Shown here in pieces: positions 26,613 to 35,326 of a stretch of DNA of 64,000 nucleotides; positions within the stretch are counted from its first letter, which is position 1; the number at the start of each line of letters is the position of its first letter. The stretch spans positions 142,985 to 206,984 of the forward strand of contig JBMNIZ010000016.1 in assembly GCA_050951405.1 (NCBI GenBank). The letters run 5' to 3'. Source of the DNA: JBMNIZ01 sp050951405. Lineage in GTDB: Bacteria; Bacillota; DULZ01. A program made the translations under genes and the position numbers. The notes beneath the pieces were generated by a model. It saw nothing but the letters and a program-made list of their open reading frames with translations, had not been told where the DNA came from and ran no database searches.

Positions 26613-27825
26613 GGGGAATTGCAAGTTTAATTGCCACCCATATTTTGGCATCCTCTGATTATACTGCCATCTTTGCCATCTCATTGGCAGATTTATATCC
26701 ATGAATTTTTCTTGGGTAATTATTCATCCAGTTCTCAATTCGCCTAATATCTTTCTGTTTAAGCTTGCTGATATCTGTGCCCTTTGGAATAAACCGACGT
26801 ATTAGCTTATTAGCATTTTCATTGGACCCACGTTCCCATGCGCTGAATGGGTGAGCATAATAGATTTTAGTCCGATGAGTGCCCGGCTTTCTGATTGAAC
26901 TCTCTAATTCTACACTATTAAGAAACTCGCTTCCGTTATCTACCGTAATGGTTTTGAACACTTTTGAAAAGCGTGCTCCGTACTCTCTTTCAAGCCTATC
27001 CAGCGTTTTCTTCACTGATTTCTGTGTCTTTTCCGGCATCTTTCGGATAATCTCTTTTCTAAACTTGCGTTCTGTTAGAACTAAGAGTGCGGCTTTGCCT
27101 TTCCCTTTGCCGCTTACAACACAATCCATCTCCCAATGGCCGGCTTCTTCACGAGTATTAGCTGCCGCAGGTCTTTCTTCAATGCTTCTGCCTTTTAGAT
27201 TGTTGTGGGCAACTCGTACCCTCTTATGGCGATTTTTTTTAGGTACTCGTTTTACTGGAAGGTTTTTATTTGTTATATTTGCAAATACTTCTTTGTCGAT
27301 ATAGTTATAGAGCGTTTTTGTGCATATACTAGTCTTAAATTTTAAGCCTTTTGCCCGGATTTCGCCAATGACTGCGTCAGGGGTATATCCCTCTTTGATA
27401 ATCTTTTTTTCAATGTAATCGGCTAGTCCATGGTCATGACCGATCTTTAAGCATGCTCCCTTATTAGCAGCTCTCTCCCGGTATATTCGCTCTGCTGTAT
27501 CTGCACAGTATCTATCAACATAAACCAGGTCGCTTCTCAGCATCCTGACAGTTCCACGGGCAATCTCACGTTCGATGGTTCGCTTATGCTTGCCTAACAG
27601 CTTTGCTATCTCGCTGGGTGACTTCTTCTCCTTTAGAAGAATTTCAATCTGATAGCGTTCTTTTACAGTGATGTGTTTAAAGCGGCGGGAAGTCGTGGTA
27701 CAATTGAGTTGACTCATGTGCTTTGCCTCCTTTATGTTTTTAAGCGTAGTTACCTTAAACATATCAGAGGTTTAGCCTTGAGTCTCTATTTTTTATTAAA
27801 TGCGGCAATTAATTTTACAACTTAC
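26613..27825 (-). mobile_element. IS30-family insertion sequence
   Basis: About 1.2 kb with one transposase and imperfect inverted ends (both contain TTAATTGCC about 14 bases inside). Flanked by a 16-bp direct repeat. It inserted in the gap between trpP and the 3' end of the secreted protein gene at 27842, breaking neither. Confidence 0.88.
26659..27717 (-). CDS. IS30-family transposase
   Basis: 352-residue DDE transposase. The N-terminal HTH (FKHITVKERYQIEILLKEKK...IAKLLGKHKRTIEREIARG) is the IS30 type; the catalytic triad is probably Asp in GHWEMDCVV, Asp in TITVDNGSEF and Glu in WERGSNENANKLIRRFIPKG. ATG at 27717 is preferred since AAAGGAGG lies 8 bases upstream; the frame is open 15 codons further. 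The gene is complete and may be active. Confidence 0.92.
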   Translation of the reverse strand: MSQLNCTTTSRRFKHITVKERYQIEILLKEKKSPSEIAKLLGKHKRTIEREIARGTVRMLRSDLVYVDRYCADTAERIYRERAANKGACLKIGHDHGLADYIEKKIIKEGYTPDAVIGEIRAKGLKFKTSICTKTLYNYIDKEVFANITNKNLPVKRVPKKNRHKRVRVAHNNLKGRSIEERPAAANTREEAGHWEMDCVVSGKGKGKAALLVLTERKFRKEIIRKMPEKTQKSVKKTLDRLEREYGARFSKVFKTITVDNGSEFLNSVELESSIRKPGTHRTKIYYAHPFSAWERGSNENANKLIRRFIPKGTDISKLKQKDIRRIENWMNNYPRKIHGYKSANEMAKMAV

Positions 27826-27841
27826 CCGCCTGTTCATTCTA
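27826..27841. repeat. 16-bp direct repeat, right of IS30
   Basis: Same 16 bases as 26597-26612. Confidence 0.8.
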
Positions 27842-28576
27842 TTATCTAAAACCCATATGGGCCCCCCATTCATAAATAATGCCGCCTATTTTCCAAAAAC
27901 CCTCTTCCGTAAAAACCATTTTTATCACGCCGCTTCCCAGCAAGATCTGTTCACCGAGGGGAGATATCTCCTTAAGGCTCACATATAACAGAAGCCATTC
28001 TTCCGCCCGATCCAAAAACTCCATATCCTGCAATAGATAAAGGCTGTGCCAATCTGTCTCCTCCTTGATAAAATCTAGAATATCTGGCAGCAACTCTTCG
28101 GCCAGATTAGGGGTATAATAGCCCAGCAAATGTTCATAAAGTTCCTGGGCTGAATGGGCCTGGAGCCAGTCGGAATCAGCTATTCCTTCCTTAAGCACCT
28201 GTATTGCCTCTTCCGGCATAGTTTCCTCTTTTTTTCCTTCCCGAAGGACAATAGTCTCCAACTCCGGCAGCCAGATGACTTGTCCGCCTAATTTTTCCCA
28301 AAAACTTCGCAGGGGAATCCAAAAGAGAGTAGCCGGTATCTGCTTCTTACAATCCTCCTCCAAATGGAGCCGGCCTGCTTCAACTAAGGAAATCAGATCA
28401 GGACCATAAAAATAGTATCTTCCGTCAATTAAGGCCAGCCGAAAAGAAGAGAGCAGTTCACCGTTCCAGATAATACGGGGAACTTTCTCCGTCTCTCCAA
28501 TGGCAAACTGACAAGGCCAGAGAACCAGCATTACGAACAATCCTGCCCAAAGGAGCTGCATCAGTATTCCTCTCAA
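27842..28576 (-). CDS. Secreted protein of unknown function, stalk-like domain
   Basis: 244 residues with an N-terminal signal peptide (LLWAGLFVMLVLWPCQFAIG). Residues about 30-112 resemble the copper-amine-oxidase N-terminal (stalk) domain common in clostridial surface proteins (GRYYFYGPDLISLVEAG, WIPLRSFWEKLGGQVIWLPE). The rest (115-244) is helical and acidic with no family I recognise. The stop codon lies just beside the IS30 target site, so the protein seems complete. Confidence 0.65.
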   Translation of the reverse strand: MRGILMQLLWAGLFVMLVLWPCQFAIGETEKVPRIIWNGELLSSFRLALIDGRYYFYGPDLISLVEAGRLHLEEDCKKQIPATLFWIPLRSFWEKLGGQVIWLPELETIVLREGKKEETMPEEAIQVLKEGIADSDWLQAHSAQELYEHLLGYYTPNLAEELLPDILDFIKEETDWHSLYLLQDMEFLDRAEEWLLLYVSLKEISPLGEQILLGSGVIKMVFTEEGFWKIGGIIYEWGAHMGFR

Positions 28577-28657
28577 TTGTTATTTTCCTCCCAAATATTT
28601 CCAACTATGCTAAATATTCTTCCTCCATTTTATGGTTCCTGCTTGTTTTTTATGTTC

Positions 28658-29988
28658 TGTTAACTTAATAATAAAAATGAGACCTGAAACGCCTCTGGTA
28701 TAATGGAAATTGCCAAAAACCCATTACCTCCCAGAAAGGAGCGTTCAAGTCTCATGACCATTATACCATCAAACGTAGTATGTCCAAGGTGTTTTTCAAA
28801 AGTTCTTCACCGTTTTGGTAAGGACAAAGACGGTTTTCAAAGATATCAGTGTCAACGATGCAAACGGCAGTTTGCACCTGATAAACCATGTTCACCAAGA
28901 AAAAGAATATATCCCGATTGTCCTGTTTGTGGTAAAGCAACTTTTCTTCACCATGACTATACTTATTACTCAAACTTCCGTTGCTGTGACAAAAAATGCA
29001 ACCATTCTTTTCGAGTACCAAAACTAATAAATGTTGAGACCCCTTCTTCCGAGTTTAAGCCTGAAACCTTTTCTTTTAAAGGTATGCGCCATCCGCTTCA
29101 TATTGTTCTTCATGCACTGACTTACTACTTCTGCGGAAATTCAACAACCCGAAAAGTCGCTCAAACCTTACATATGGTTCACCAGGTTAAGGTTTCTCAT
29201 GTAACTGTTTCTAAATGGATCAAGCGCTTTGCTCCTGTATTCAAGAAAATTGCTGATGACAGGCTTTTGGGGATTAATCTTTGTGATTCGGATGAATGGC
29301 ATTTCGATGAAACTTATATTAAAATTGCTGGTAAAGATTATTACCTCTGGCTCGCTTTTGATGCAGAAACCAGATTAGTTCTTGACTTCAATCTTTCCCC
29401 TATGCGTGACTCGGCATCTGCCCATAGCCTTTTATCTAACTGCAGAAGAAAGTTTGGACAACCCCGGTATGCTGTCATCTCCGACAGATATTATGCCTAT
29501 CTGCAGCCTGCTTCTTTGTTCTTTCCACAAGCTGAACATATACGCGTTGAAGACTTTGATGACTTAATCAATAACAACGTTCTTGAGGCTTTTAATGGGC
29601 AATTTAAAGCTTGGTACAAACCTAAAAGAGGTTTTAATTCATTTGAATCTGCCAATAGACTTATTGCTACTTACATCTTCTTCTACAACTTCATCCGACC
29701 TCATTCCAGCCTCAATGGTCTCACGCCAGCTCAAGTCGCTGGTGTGAACTACTCGGAAAAAGAACGGCTATTCTGGCTTTTGGTAGCTTGAGTAATATTC
29801 AGATTTCAAGGTTCATTCCGTCCTGTACTACATCAGGACTATTTGTGCTGACCTGATTTTTTTCAAAGGCTTGCACGTATCTTTTTTTCGTGTTATCTTA
29901 CACTTAGGCGTTTCCATTTGTAGGTTTTTCCCTTTTTTAAACCTACCAGAGGCCTTTCAGGTCTCATTTCTTTCATACTAAGTTAACA
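28658..29988 (+). mobile_element. IS6-like insertion sequence with long inverted repeats
   Basis: 1331 bp. The ends are long imperfect inverted repeats: both start TGTTAACTTA and share ATGAGACCTGAAA and GCCTCTGGTA over about 45 bases. No target duplication is visible between the flanks (TATGTTC and AAGCCGT). It lies between the secreted protein gene and the triple-HTH regulator. Confidence 0.85.
28703..29791 (+). CDS. IS6/IS240-like DDE transposase with zinc ribbons
   Basis: Up to 362 residues. The N-terminus has two zinc-ribbon modules (CPRCF...CQRCKRQF and CPVCG...CCDKKC), then a DDE domain of IS6/IS240 type: Asp in WHFDETYIKIAGKDYYLWLA, Asp in AVISDRYYAY and Glu in NNVLEAFNGQFKAW. The start is uncertain: ATG at 28703 or at 28754 (MTIIPSN), which lies 13 bases after AAAGGAG. 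Frame intact. Confidence 0.85.
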   Translation: MEIAKNPLPPRKERSSLMTIIPSNVVCPRCFSKVLHRFGKDKDGFQRYQCQRCKRQFAPDKPCSPRKRIYPDCPVCGKATFLHHDYTYYSNFRCCDKKCNHSFRVPKLINVETPSSEFKPETFSFKGMRHPLHIVLHALTYYFCGNSTTRKVAQTLHMVHQVKVSHVTVSKWIKRFAPVFKKIADDRLLGINLCDSDEWHFDETYIKIAGKDYYLWLAFDAETRLVLDFNLSPMRDSASAHSLLSNCRRKFGQPRYAVISDRYYAYLQPASLFFPQAEHIRVEDFDDLINNNVLEAFNGQFKAWYKPKRGFNSFESANRLIATYIFFYNFIRPHSSLNGLTPAQVAGVNYSEKERLFWLLVA

Positions 29989-30009
29989 AAGCCGTTTTTT
30001 AGAATAAAA

Positions 30010-30037
30010 AGAAAAACCGGTTTTGTTCTAACCGGTT
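30010..30037 (-). terminator. Terminator after the triple-HTH gene
   Basis: AACCGGTT/AACCGGTT stem followed by TTTC(T) on the minus strand; overlaps the stop codon. Confidence 0.7.
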
Positions 30038-30818
30038 AGTGATTGCTGACAGCACAGGATCCATATTTTTTATATAACTTGATAAACTCCAAGAGAAATC
30101 TCACTTCCTCTTCGCTACAATTGCAGATCATGCGCAGAACCGACTGAACCTGAGCATCGTTAAGCAACTCCCGTACTTCAGGTGCCATTGCCTGTAAAAT
30201 ATCCTCCACCCCGGCGTCATCAGCAATAAAAAAGCAGGGAGAAGTACCTAAAGCATCGGCTATCCTTTCAATAGTCTGTAAAGAAGGCTGTACTTTCCCT
30301 TGTTCAATCTGACCGATCAGCCCAGCCGAAACACCCGCTTGCTGGGCCAACTCTCCCTGAGTTAAACCCTGTTCTTCTCTGGCCATACGCAACTTATTTC
30401 CTAAAAGCCCGCCTTTTCCTACCAAAGAGGAAACACTGACTTCCAAGGTTTCGGCGATCTTTTTCAAAGTATGCAGAGCCGGGTAAACATTTCCCCTTTC
30501 AATCTCACTTAGGTAGGACACCGAGATATTGGCTTTTTCAGCAAACTTTGAGAGACTAATTTGCTTTTGTTCCCTGAGCAAGCGTATTTTTTCTCCCAAA
30601 GAGATACCTTTGCTCTCTCCTGTAACCTGGACCAGTTGAGTTTTGGGAATATTCAATGCTGACGCAATCTTATCTATTGTTTTCAACGAGGGCTTTTTTG
30701 CTCCTCTTTCAATTTCACTGAGGTAAGAAATGGAGATGCCTGCCTTCGCGGCAAAATCTGCCAAGGAGTAATTGCGTTCTTCCCGCATTTTTCTGATGAC
30801 GTTGCCTTTGATTAACAT
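30036..30818 (-). CDS. Regulator with three tandem XRE-type HTH domains
   Basis: 260 residues holding three Cro/C1 helix-turn-helix domains at about 6-62, 74-130 and 139-195; the first two are very alike (ISYLSEIERG and VSYLSEIERG), the third differs (LIGQIEQG). The C-terminal 60 residues are helical with a CNCSEEEVRFLLEFIKLYKKYG segment that may mediate dimers. A chain of three such domains is unusual; target and signal are unknown. It is transcribed alone and now lies between two IS elements. Confidence 0.85.
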   Translation of the reverse strand: MLIKGNVIRKMREERNYSLADFAAKAGISISYLSEIERGAKKPSLKTIDKIASALNIPKTQLVQVTGESKGISLGEKIRLLREQKQISLSKFAEKANISVSYLSEIERGNVYPALHTLKKIAETLEVSVSSLVGKGGLLGNKLRMAREEQGLTQGELAQQAGVSAGLIGQIEQGKVQPSLQTIERIADALGTSPCFFIADDAGVEDILQAMAPEVRELLNDAQVQSVLRMICNCSEEEVRFLLEFIKLYKKYGSCAVSNH

Positions 30819-30865
30819 CCCTTCTTCGCCTCTATTCTTTTTCTGATTTTAGTAAAACTGGGATT

Positions 30866-30963
30866 ATTCTAAATTAATGGTAACCCTAAGCCTTGAATAT
30901 GTCAAGCAAAGCCGGCGGTTTTGTGTAAAGCCTGTGCGGGATCCAAACAAAAAAGCGTCACAG
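30866..30963. repeat. 98-bp direct repeat, left of IS1634
   Basis: Identical over 98 bases to 32974-33071. IS1634-type elements are known to make long target duplications of variable length. Confidence 0.93.
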
Positions 30964-32973
30964 CGTTTCTTTTACACCTGATTTAGAGATGCGAATTCTA
31001 AACCCCTTGCGGCATAAGGCCTTAAGGGGGAATTTTTTATGAATTTTTGTCATTTTTCCGTGGCATTATTTGGCATAATGTGGTATAATTAAATAAATAT
31101 CGACACTCAGAGACGGAGGTTCTTAATGTGTACCTAAAAAAATCTTATCGAAAAGACACGGGGAGGACTTATCTTTCTATCGCTCAGAAATACAGGGATC
31201 CAGAGACAGGTATTTCCACTGACCGTACTGTTAAATCCCTTGGTTACCTTGACGAACTGGAGAAAATATACGATGACCCTATCGCCCACTTCAAAGAGCT
31301 TGCCCGGAAAATGACTGAAGAGGAAAATGCCCAAAAGAAGTTGACTTTGTCCATCAATATGGAGGAAAAACTTGCTCCTAATACTGATAACAGAAAGAAT
31401 TTTGGCTATGCGGCAATTTTAAAGATTTATCATGAATTGGGTTTGGATGTGTTTTTCAAGAATAAGTCCAGGCATGAGAATTTTAAGTTCAATACGAATT
31501 CCATCATGATGCTTTTGGTTATCTCCAGGCTCCTTTCTCCCGGCTCCAAGAAAAAGGCTTTTGAGGAAAAAGGGCGGTATTTTGAGCGTTTTCATTTTTC
31601 TTTGGCGGATGTTTACCGGTCCCTCTCTCATTTTTCGAAGATTGCCAAGGAGTTTCAAAGGTATTTGAATGCTCAGATCAGTGAGAAGTATGGGCGTAAT
31701 ACTAAGACCATCTATTATGATGTGACCAATTTCTATTTTGAGATTGATGAGGGGGATGAGTTCCGTAAGTTCGGGTTGTCAAAGGAAAACCGTCGGAATC
31801 CTATTGTGCAGATGGGATTGGCTATGGATGCTGATGGGATACCTCTTCATTATGATTTGTTTCCTGGTAATACGGTTGATAAGGAGACCTTTCGGCCGGT
31901 TATCGGGGAAGTAAGAAGAAATTATGATACGGGCAGGATTATTGTTGTTGCTGATATGGGGATTATTACGGGGGATAATATTTTTTATCTTCAGGGTAAG
32001 GAGAAGGGAAGGAATTTTAACGGTTATGTGTTCAGTTTTTCGGTCAGGGGCGGCACTCAAGAGTTTAAGGAGTATGTTCTTTCTGATGAGGGTTACGTAG
32101 ATCAAAATGGCAAGCCTGCCGATGAAAATGCTGATTTCAAGATGAAAAGCAGGGTCATTGCCAGGGAAATCAATGTAACGTTGCCTAGTGGAAAAAAGAC
32201 AAGGAAAACGGTGTATGAAAAGCAGGTGGCTTTCTGGGGAAGAAAATATGCTTTAAAGGCTCAGGCTGAACGGGAAGAGCTTTTAAAAAAGGCTTTTGAT
32301 TTGGCGGCTAATCCTCAGAGCTACAATAAGGCTACTTCTTATGGGGCGGCCAGGTATGTGAAGAATCTTAAGTTTGATGAGAAGACGGGAGAGGTTCTTG
32401 CGGTTAAGGAGCGTCCGGTTGTGGACTGGGAGAGGGTTAGGGAAGAGGCCAAGTATGATGGCTACTATGCGATTGTCACCAGCGAATTGGATATGTCTGA
32501 TGTTGAAATAATTGATACTTACCGGGGTTTGTGGAAGATTGAGGAGACTTTCCGGATTACTAAGGGGGTTTTGGAGACCCGCCCGGTGTATGTATCTCTT
32601 CAGGATCATATTAATGCTCATTTTTTGATTTGCTTCATCGCGCTTACGATTATGAGGATTATGCAAAGAAAAACGGGCAATGTTTATTCTGCGGAACAGA
32701 TTATTGAGTGTCTTCATAGGATTTCTTGCTCAAAGGAGCATGAAAATGTTTATTTGTTCGATTACAGAACTGAGGTTTCCGATGCTATTGGGAAGGCCTT
32801 GGGGATTGATTTTACCAACAAGAGGCTTCGTCTTGGGGACATTAAAAAAATTTTGGGTCAGGTCAAAAAATGAGCTTTTCCCCTACATCTTTGTGATAAA
32901 TTCGAAAAGCCGCTAGCTCTTGTGTGGCAAGAGTTTGCGGCTCTTTTTTTGGTGGTTTGCTGTAAAAGTCGGG
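30964..32973 (+). mobile_element. IS1634-family insertion sequence with 98-bp target duplication
   Basis: About 2.0 kb between two identical 98-bp direct repeats. The ends are weakly inverted (CTTTTACA on the left, read inward, against ACTTTTACA on the right). It carries one transposase gene. It inserted downstream of the fmdB-like gene; the right repeat keeps the complete terminator of that gene while the left repeat has half of it. Confidence 0.88.
31128..32873 (+). CDS. IS1634-family transposase
   Basis: 581-residue DDE transposase of the IS1634/IS4-like group: Asp in TIYYDVTNFYFE, Asp in IIVVADMGIITGDN and Glu in YRGLWKIEETFRITKGVLETRPVY are the catalytic candidates. GTG start behind ACGGAGG. 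The G-rich, GAT/GGG-rich codon use differs from neighbouring host genes, which fits recent arrival. Complete frame. Confidence 0.92.
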   Translation: MYLKKSYRKDTGRTYLSIAQKYRDPETGISTDRTVKSLGYLDELEKIYDDPIAHFKELARKMTEEENAQKKLTLSINMEEKLAPNTDNRKNFGYAAILKIYHELGLDVFFKNKSRHENFKFNTNSIMMLLVISRLLSPGSKKKAFEEKGRYFERFHFSLADVYRSLSHFSKIAKEFQRYLNAQISEKYGRNTKTIYYDVTNFYFEIDEGDEFRKFGLSKENRRNPIVQMGLAMDADGIPLHYDLFPGNTVDKETFRPVIGEVRRNYDTGRIIVVADMGIITGDNIFYLQGKEKGRNFNGYVFSFSVRGGTQEFKEYVLSDEGYVDQNGKPADENADFKMKSRVIAREINVTLPSGKKTRKTVYEKQVAFWGRKYALKAQAEREELLKKAFDLAANPQSYNKATSYGAARYVKNLKFDEKTGEVLAVKERPVVDWERVREEAKYDGYYAIVTSELDMSDVEIIDTYRGLWKIEETFRITKGVLETRPVYVSLQDHINAHFLICFIALTIMRIMQRKTGNVYSAEQIIECLHRISCSKEHENVYLFDYRTEVSDAIGKALGIDFTNKRLRLGDIKKILGQVKK

Positions 32974-33071
32974 ATTCTAAATTAATGGTAACCCTAAGCC
33001 TTGAATATGTCAAGCAAAGCCGGCGGTTTTGTGTAAAGCCTGTGCGGGATCCAAACAAAAAAGCGTCACAG
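32974..33071. repeat. 98-bp direct repeat, right of IS1634
   Basis: Identical to 30866-30963; its end lies within the loop of the terminator at 33057-33078. Confidence 0.93.
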
Positions 33072-33078
33072 AGACGCT
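33057..33078 (-). terminator. Terminator of the fmdB-like gene
   Basis: AGCGTC/GACGCT stem followed by six T on the minus strand, 34 bases after the gene. Confidence 0.7.
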
Positions 33079-33111
33079 CAACGCAGAGTGAACCACTCTG
33101 ATATATTAAGC

Positions 33112-33321
33112 TCAAGTGAACCTGGATCCGCTCCTGCCAAAAGCCGGGCCGCAGTCATTGATGCCGCCTGAGCCGACTCCTGAAATATTAATTCCTGTAA
33201 AAAGCTGCTTGAGATCCATTTGTTGACAAACGGGGCAGCGGGTTTTGCTTTTCTCTTTGATGGATACGCGTACGGTAAATTCATGCCCGCAGTTACGGCA
33301 ACGAAAATCGTAGGTAGGCAA
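33112..33321 (-). CDS. FmdB-family zinc ribbon protein
   Basis: 69 residues: MPTYDFRCRNCGHEFTVRVS and CPVCQQ give the four Cys of an FmdB-type zinc ribbon, followed by a Gly/Ser-rich tail. Small regulators of this family accompany many metabolic genes but their mode of action is unknown. The TTG at 33321 (after AGGGGGT) is chosen because nearly all family members begin M-P-x-Y. It stands alone downstream of ychF. Confidence 0.85.
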   Translation of the reverse strand: MPTYDFRCRNCGHEFTVRVSIKEKSKTRCPVCQQMDLKQLFTGINISGVGSGGINDCGPAFGRSGSRFT

Positions 33322-33435
33322 ATTATCAACCCCCTGTAAAAATATTAATTCCGGCAAGCATACCTCTGTTATGCTTATTATTACAATACTGGAACAATGC
33401 TATACTATCAATATTATTAGTGAAATACCCTTAGT

Positions 33436-34530
33436 TTATACATTAAACCTGAAATTAATAATGTCTCCATCCTGAACGATATAATCCTTTCCTTCCAATC
33501 TGGACAGGCCTTTTTCCTTCACTTTGGAAAAAGAGCCCCATTCCCTAAAGTCTTTAAAAGCAACGACTTCGGCCTTAATAAAGCCCCTCTCCATGTCAGA
33601 ATGGACTTTACCGGCAGCCTGCTTAGCAGTCAATCCCCTGGGAATGGTCCAGGCTCTTACTTCGTCTTCCCCCACCGTCATAAAGGAAATCAACCCCAGC
33701 CGTTGATAAACAACCTGAGCTAGGCGAGCCACACCGCTTTCCTTAATAGGCAGATCAGCCAGGAATAAAGCCTGGTCCTCGGAAGATAGCTCTTGAATTT
33801 CCAACTCCATTTGCAAGCAAATCTCAAGCAGCGGCAACCCTTTTTCCCGTGCGTATTCCCATACTTGGGCCTTTCCCGGATAATCTCCTTCCACCAGCTG
33901 CTTTTCATCCACATTGACAACCAGGATCATGGGCTTTTCCGTTAAAAACTGAATGTGTTTTAGAGCTTGCTTTTCTGCCTCCGTCAGTTCAATTTGCTCC
34001 AAAGGTTTTTCCTCCTCCAACACTCTTTGGCATTTCTCCAAGGCCCTCAATTCCTCTTGCTGTTCCAGCTTTATTTTCTTCCCGCTCTTGATTCGGTTCA
34101 GCCGTTTTTCAATGAGCTGCAAGTCAGCAAATAGCAATTCAAGATTTACGGTCTCCAGATCCCGAATGATATCCGAGTAAGCTTCCACATGGGGAACGTC
34201 ATCATTTTCAAAAGCCCTGACCACATGGATAAGAGCGTCGCATTCCTGTACCGCCGTCAAGAATTCATTGCCCAGTCCCTTGCCTTGACTGGAGCCCTGA
34301 ACTAAGCCGGGAACATCTGTTACTTCCAGGTTAGCATAGATCTTCTTTTTCGGTTGAAAAACCTCTGCTAAAAAATCAATTCGTTCATCCGGTATGATGG
34401 CCAACTGGGTATGCGTACTGGTTTTTCCCGTCATAAAACCTGATGTTTCCAGTCCCGCTCTGGTTAATAGATTAAACAAGGTGGTCTTCCCCACAAGGGG
34501 CAGCCCAATAATGCCGCACGACAAAGCCAA
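33436..34530 (-). CDS. ychF: Redox-regulated Obg-like ATPase YchF
   Basis: A universally conserved OBG-family P-loop ATPase that associates with ribosomes and stress responses. It has GLPLVGKTT (G1; the usual form is GLPNVGKS, so Leu and Thr are variants), DVPGLVQGSSQGKGLGNEF (G3) and VVNVDE in place of NKxD, plus the C-terminal TGS domain (VRAWTIPRGLTAKQAAGKVHSDMERGF). TTG at 34530 behind GGAGG gives 364 residues, the family length. A TTTACA-17-TACAAT promoter lies upstream. Confidence 0.95.
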   Translation of the reverse strand: MALSCGIIGLPLVGKTTLFNLLTRAGLETSGFMTGKTSTHTQLAIIPDERIDFLAEVFQPKKKIYANLEVTDVPGLVQGSSQGKGLGNEFLTAVQECDALIHVVRAFENDDVPHVEAYSDIIRDLETVNLELLFADLQLIEKRLNRIKSGKKIKLEQQEELRALEKCQRVLEEEKPLEQIELTEAEKQALKHIQFLTEKPMILVVNVDEKQLVEGDYPGKAQVWEYAREKGLPLLEICLQMELEIQELSSEDQALFLADLPIKESGVARLAQVVYQRLGLISFMTVGEDEVRAWTIPRGLTAKQAAGKVHSDMERGFIKAEVVAFKDFREWGSFSKVKEKGLSRLEGKDYIVQDGDIINFRFNV

Positions 34531-34565
34531 TTCTTTTCGCCTCCAAACCTGCAATACCTTGTTTT

Positions 34566-34594
34566 ATTGTATAGAATATTATTTTCACTGTAAA
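34566..34594 (-). promoter_or_regulatory. Promoter of ychF
   Basis: TTTACA and TACAAT separated by 17 bases, ending 36 bases before the start codon. Confidence 0.6.
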
Positions 34595-34651
34595 GAAGGC
34601 GATTAGCAAAGGAAAAATCTCCGATGGTTTTGGCAGCCTAATTTTTGTTCT

Positions 34652-35323
34652 TCAACGATCGACTAGACGACGGTACCAGAGGGAATGCCTGCGCTTCACA
34701 TAAGCCAGATCCACCTTGCCGGTAAAAATGGAAGAAAACAAAGGACGATTGTTTTTAAAAACAAAAGCTATCAGATGGGCTGCAATCCCAAGTATTAATA
34801 ACACCATGGCCAAATTATGCAGCTGAGTACTCCAGTTCAGCACGCCATGAGGCAATTGGACGCCGGACAGATTTTTTGCTACTTTAACCAAACCGGTAAT
34901 AATAATTACCGCAAAGTTCAAAAACATATAAGCATAAGCAAGCCTTTGTTCCGCCAAAAACTTGTCGTTTTCCGGTTCTTTACCCTTTCCCAGCATGGCT
35001 GCAATAATGATCAAGGATTCTTTGAAGTCTCCCTTTCTCGGTATCAAAGAAAAATCTTTCTTCCCAATAAAATATACCAAGTGAAAGACCGCAGCAAAGA
35101 CCAGAATCATAGCCGCCAGGTAATGAAGGAACACGGTAACTGCATAGTTGGAACTCCAACCCAGGCCAGGTAATTGATCAACCAGATATCGTTTATAGAC
35201 CGGCATCTGCCCTATCCCGGTGAAAATTAGGACAAAGGTGGATGTTGCCACCAACCAGTGAATCATTCGATCAAACTTGCTATGCCTTTCAATTTTTTTT
35301 CCCTTGGGAATCTTATCAGCCAC
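34652..35323 (-). CDS. Cytochrome b subunit, formate dehydrogenase gamma type
   Basis: 223 residues, four membrane helices (about 22-40, 63-85, 133-155 and 170-190). His residues in SKFDRMIHW, LHYLAAMI, FHLVY and LHNLAM are heme b and quinone-site candidates, as in FdnI. It would pass electrons between an exported Fe-S subunit and the quinone pool. GTG start; its ribosome binding site is made by the last codons of the upstream Fe-S gene, so the two are translationally coupled. No catalytic molybdenum subunit is next to them. Confidence 0.85.
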   Translation of the reverse strand: MADKIPKGKKIERHSKFDRMIHWLVATSTFVLIFTGIGQMPVYKRYLVDQLPGLGWSSNYAVTVFLHYLAAMILVFAAVFHLVYFIGKKDFSLIPRKGDFKESLIIIAAMLGKGKEPENDKFLAEQRLAYAYMFLNFAVIIITGLVKVAKNLSGVQLPHGVLNWSTQLHNLAMVLLILGIAAHLIAFVFKNNRPLFSSIFTGKVDLAYVKRRHSLWYRRLVDR

Positions 35324-35326
35324 TGT

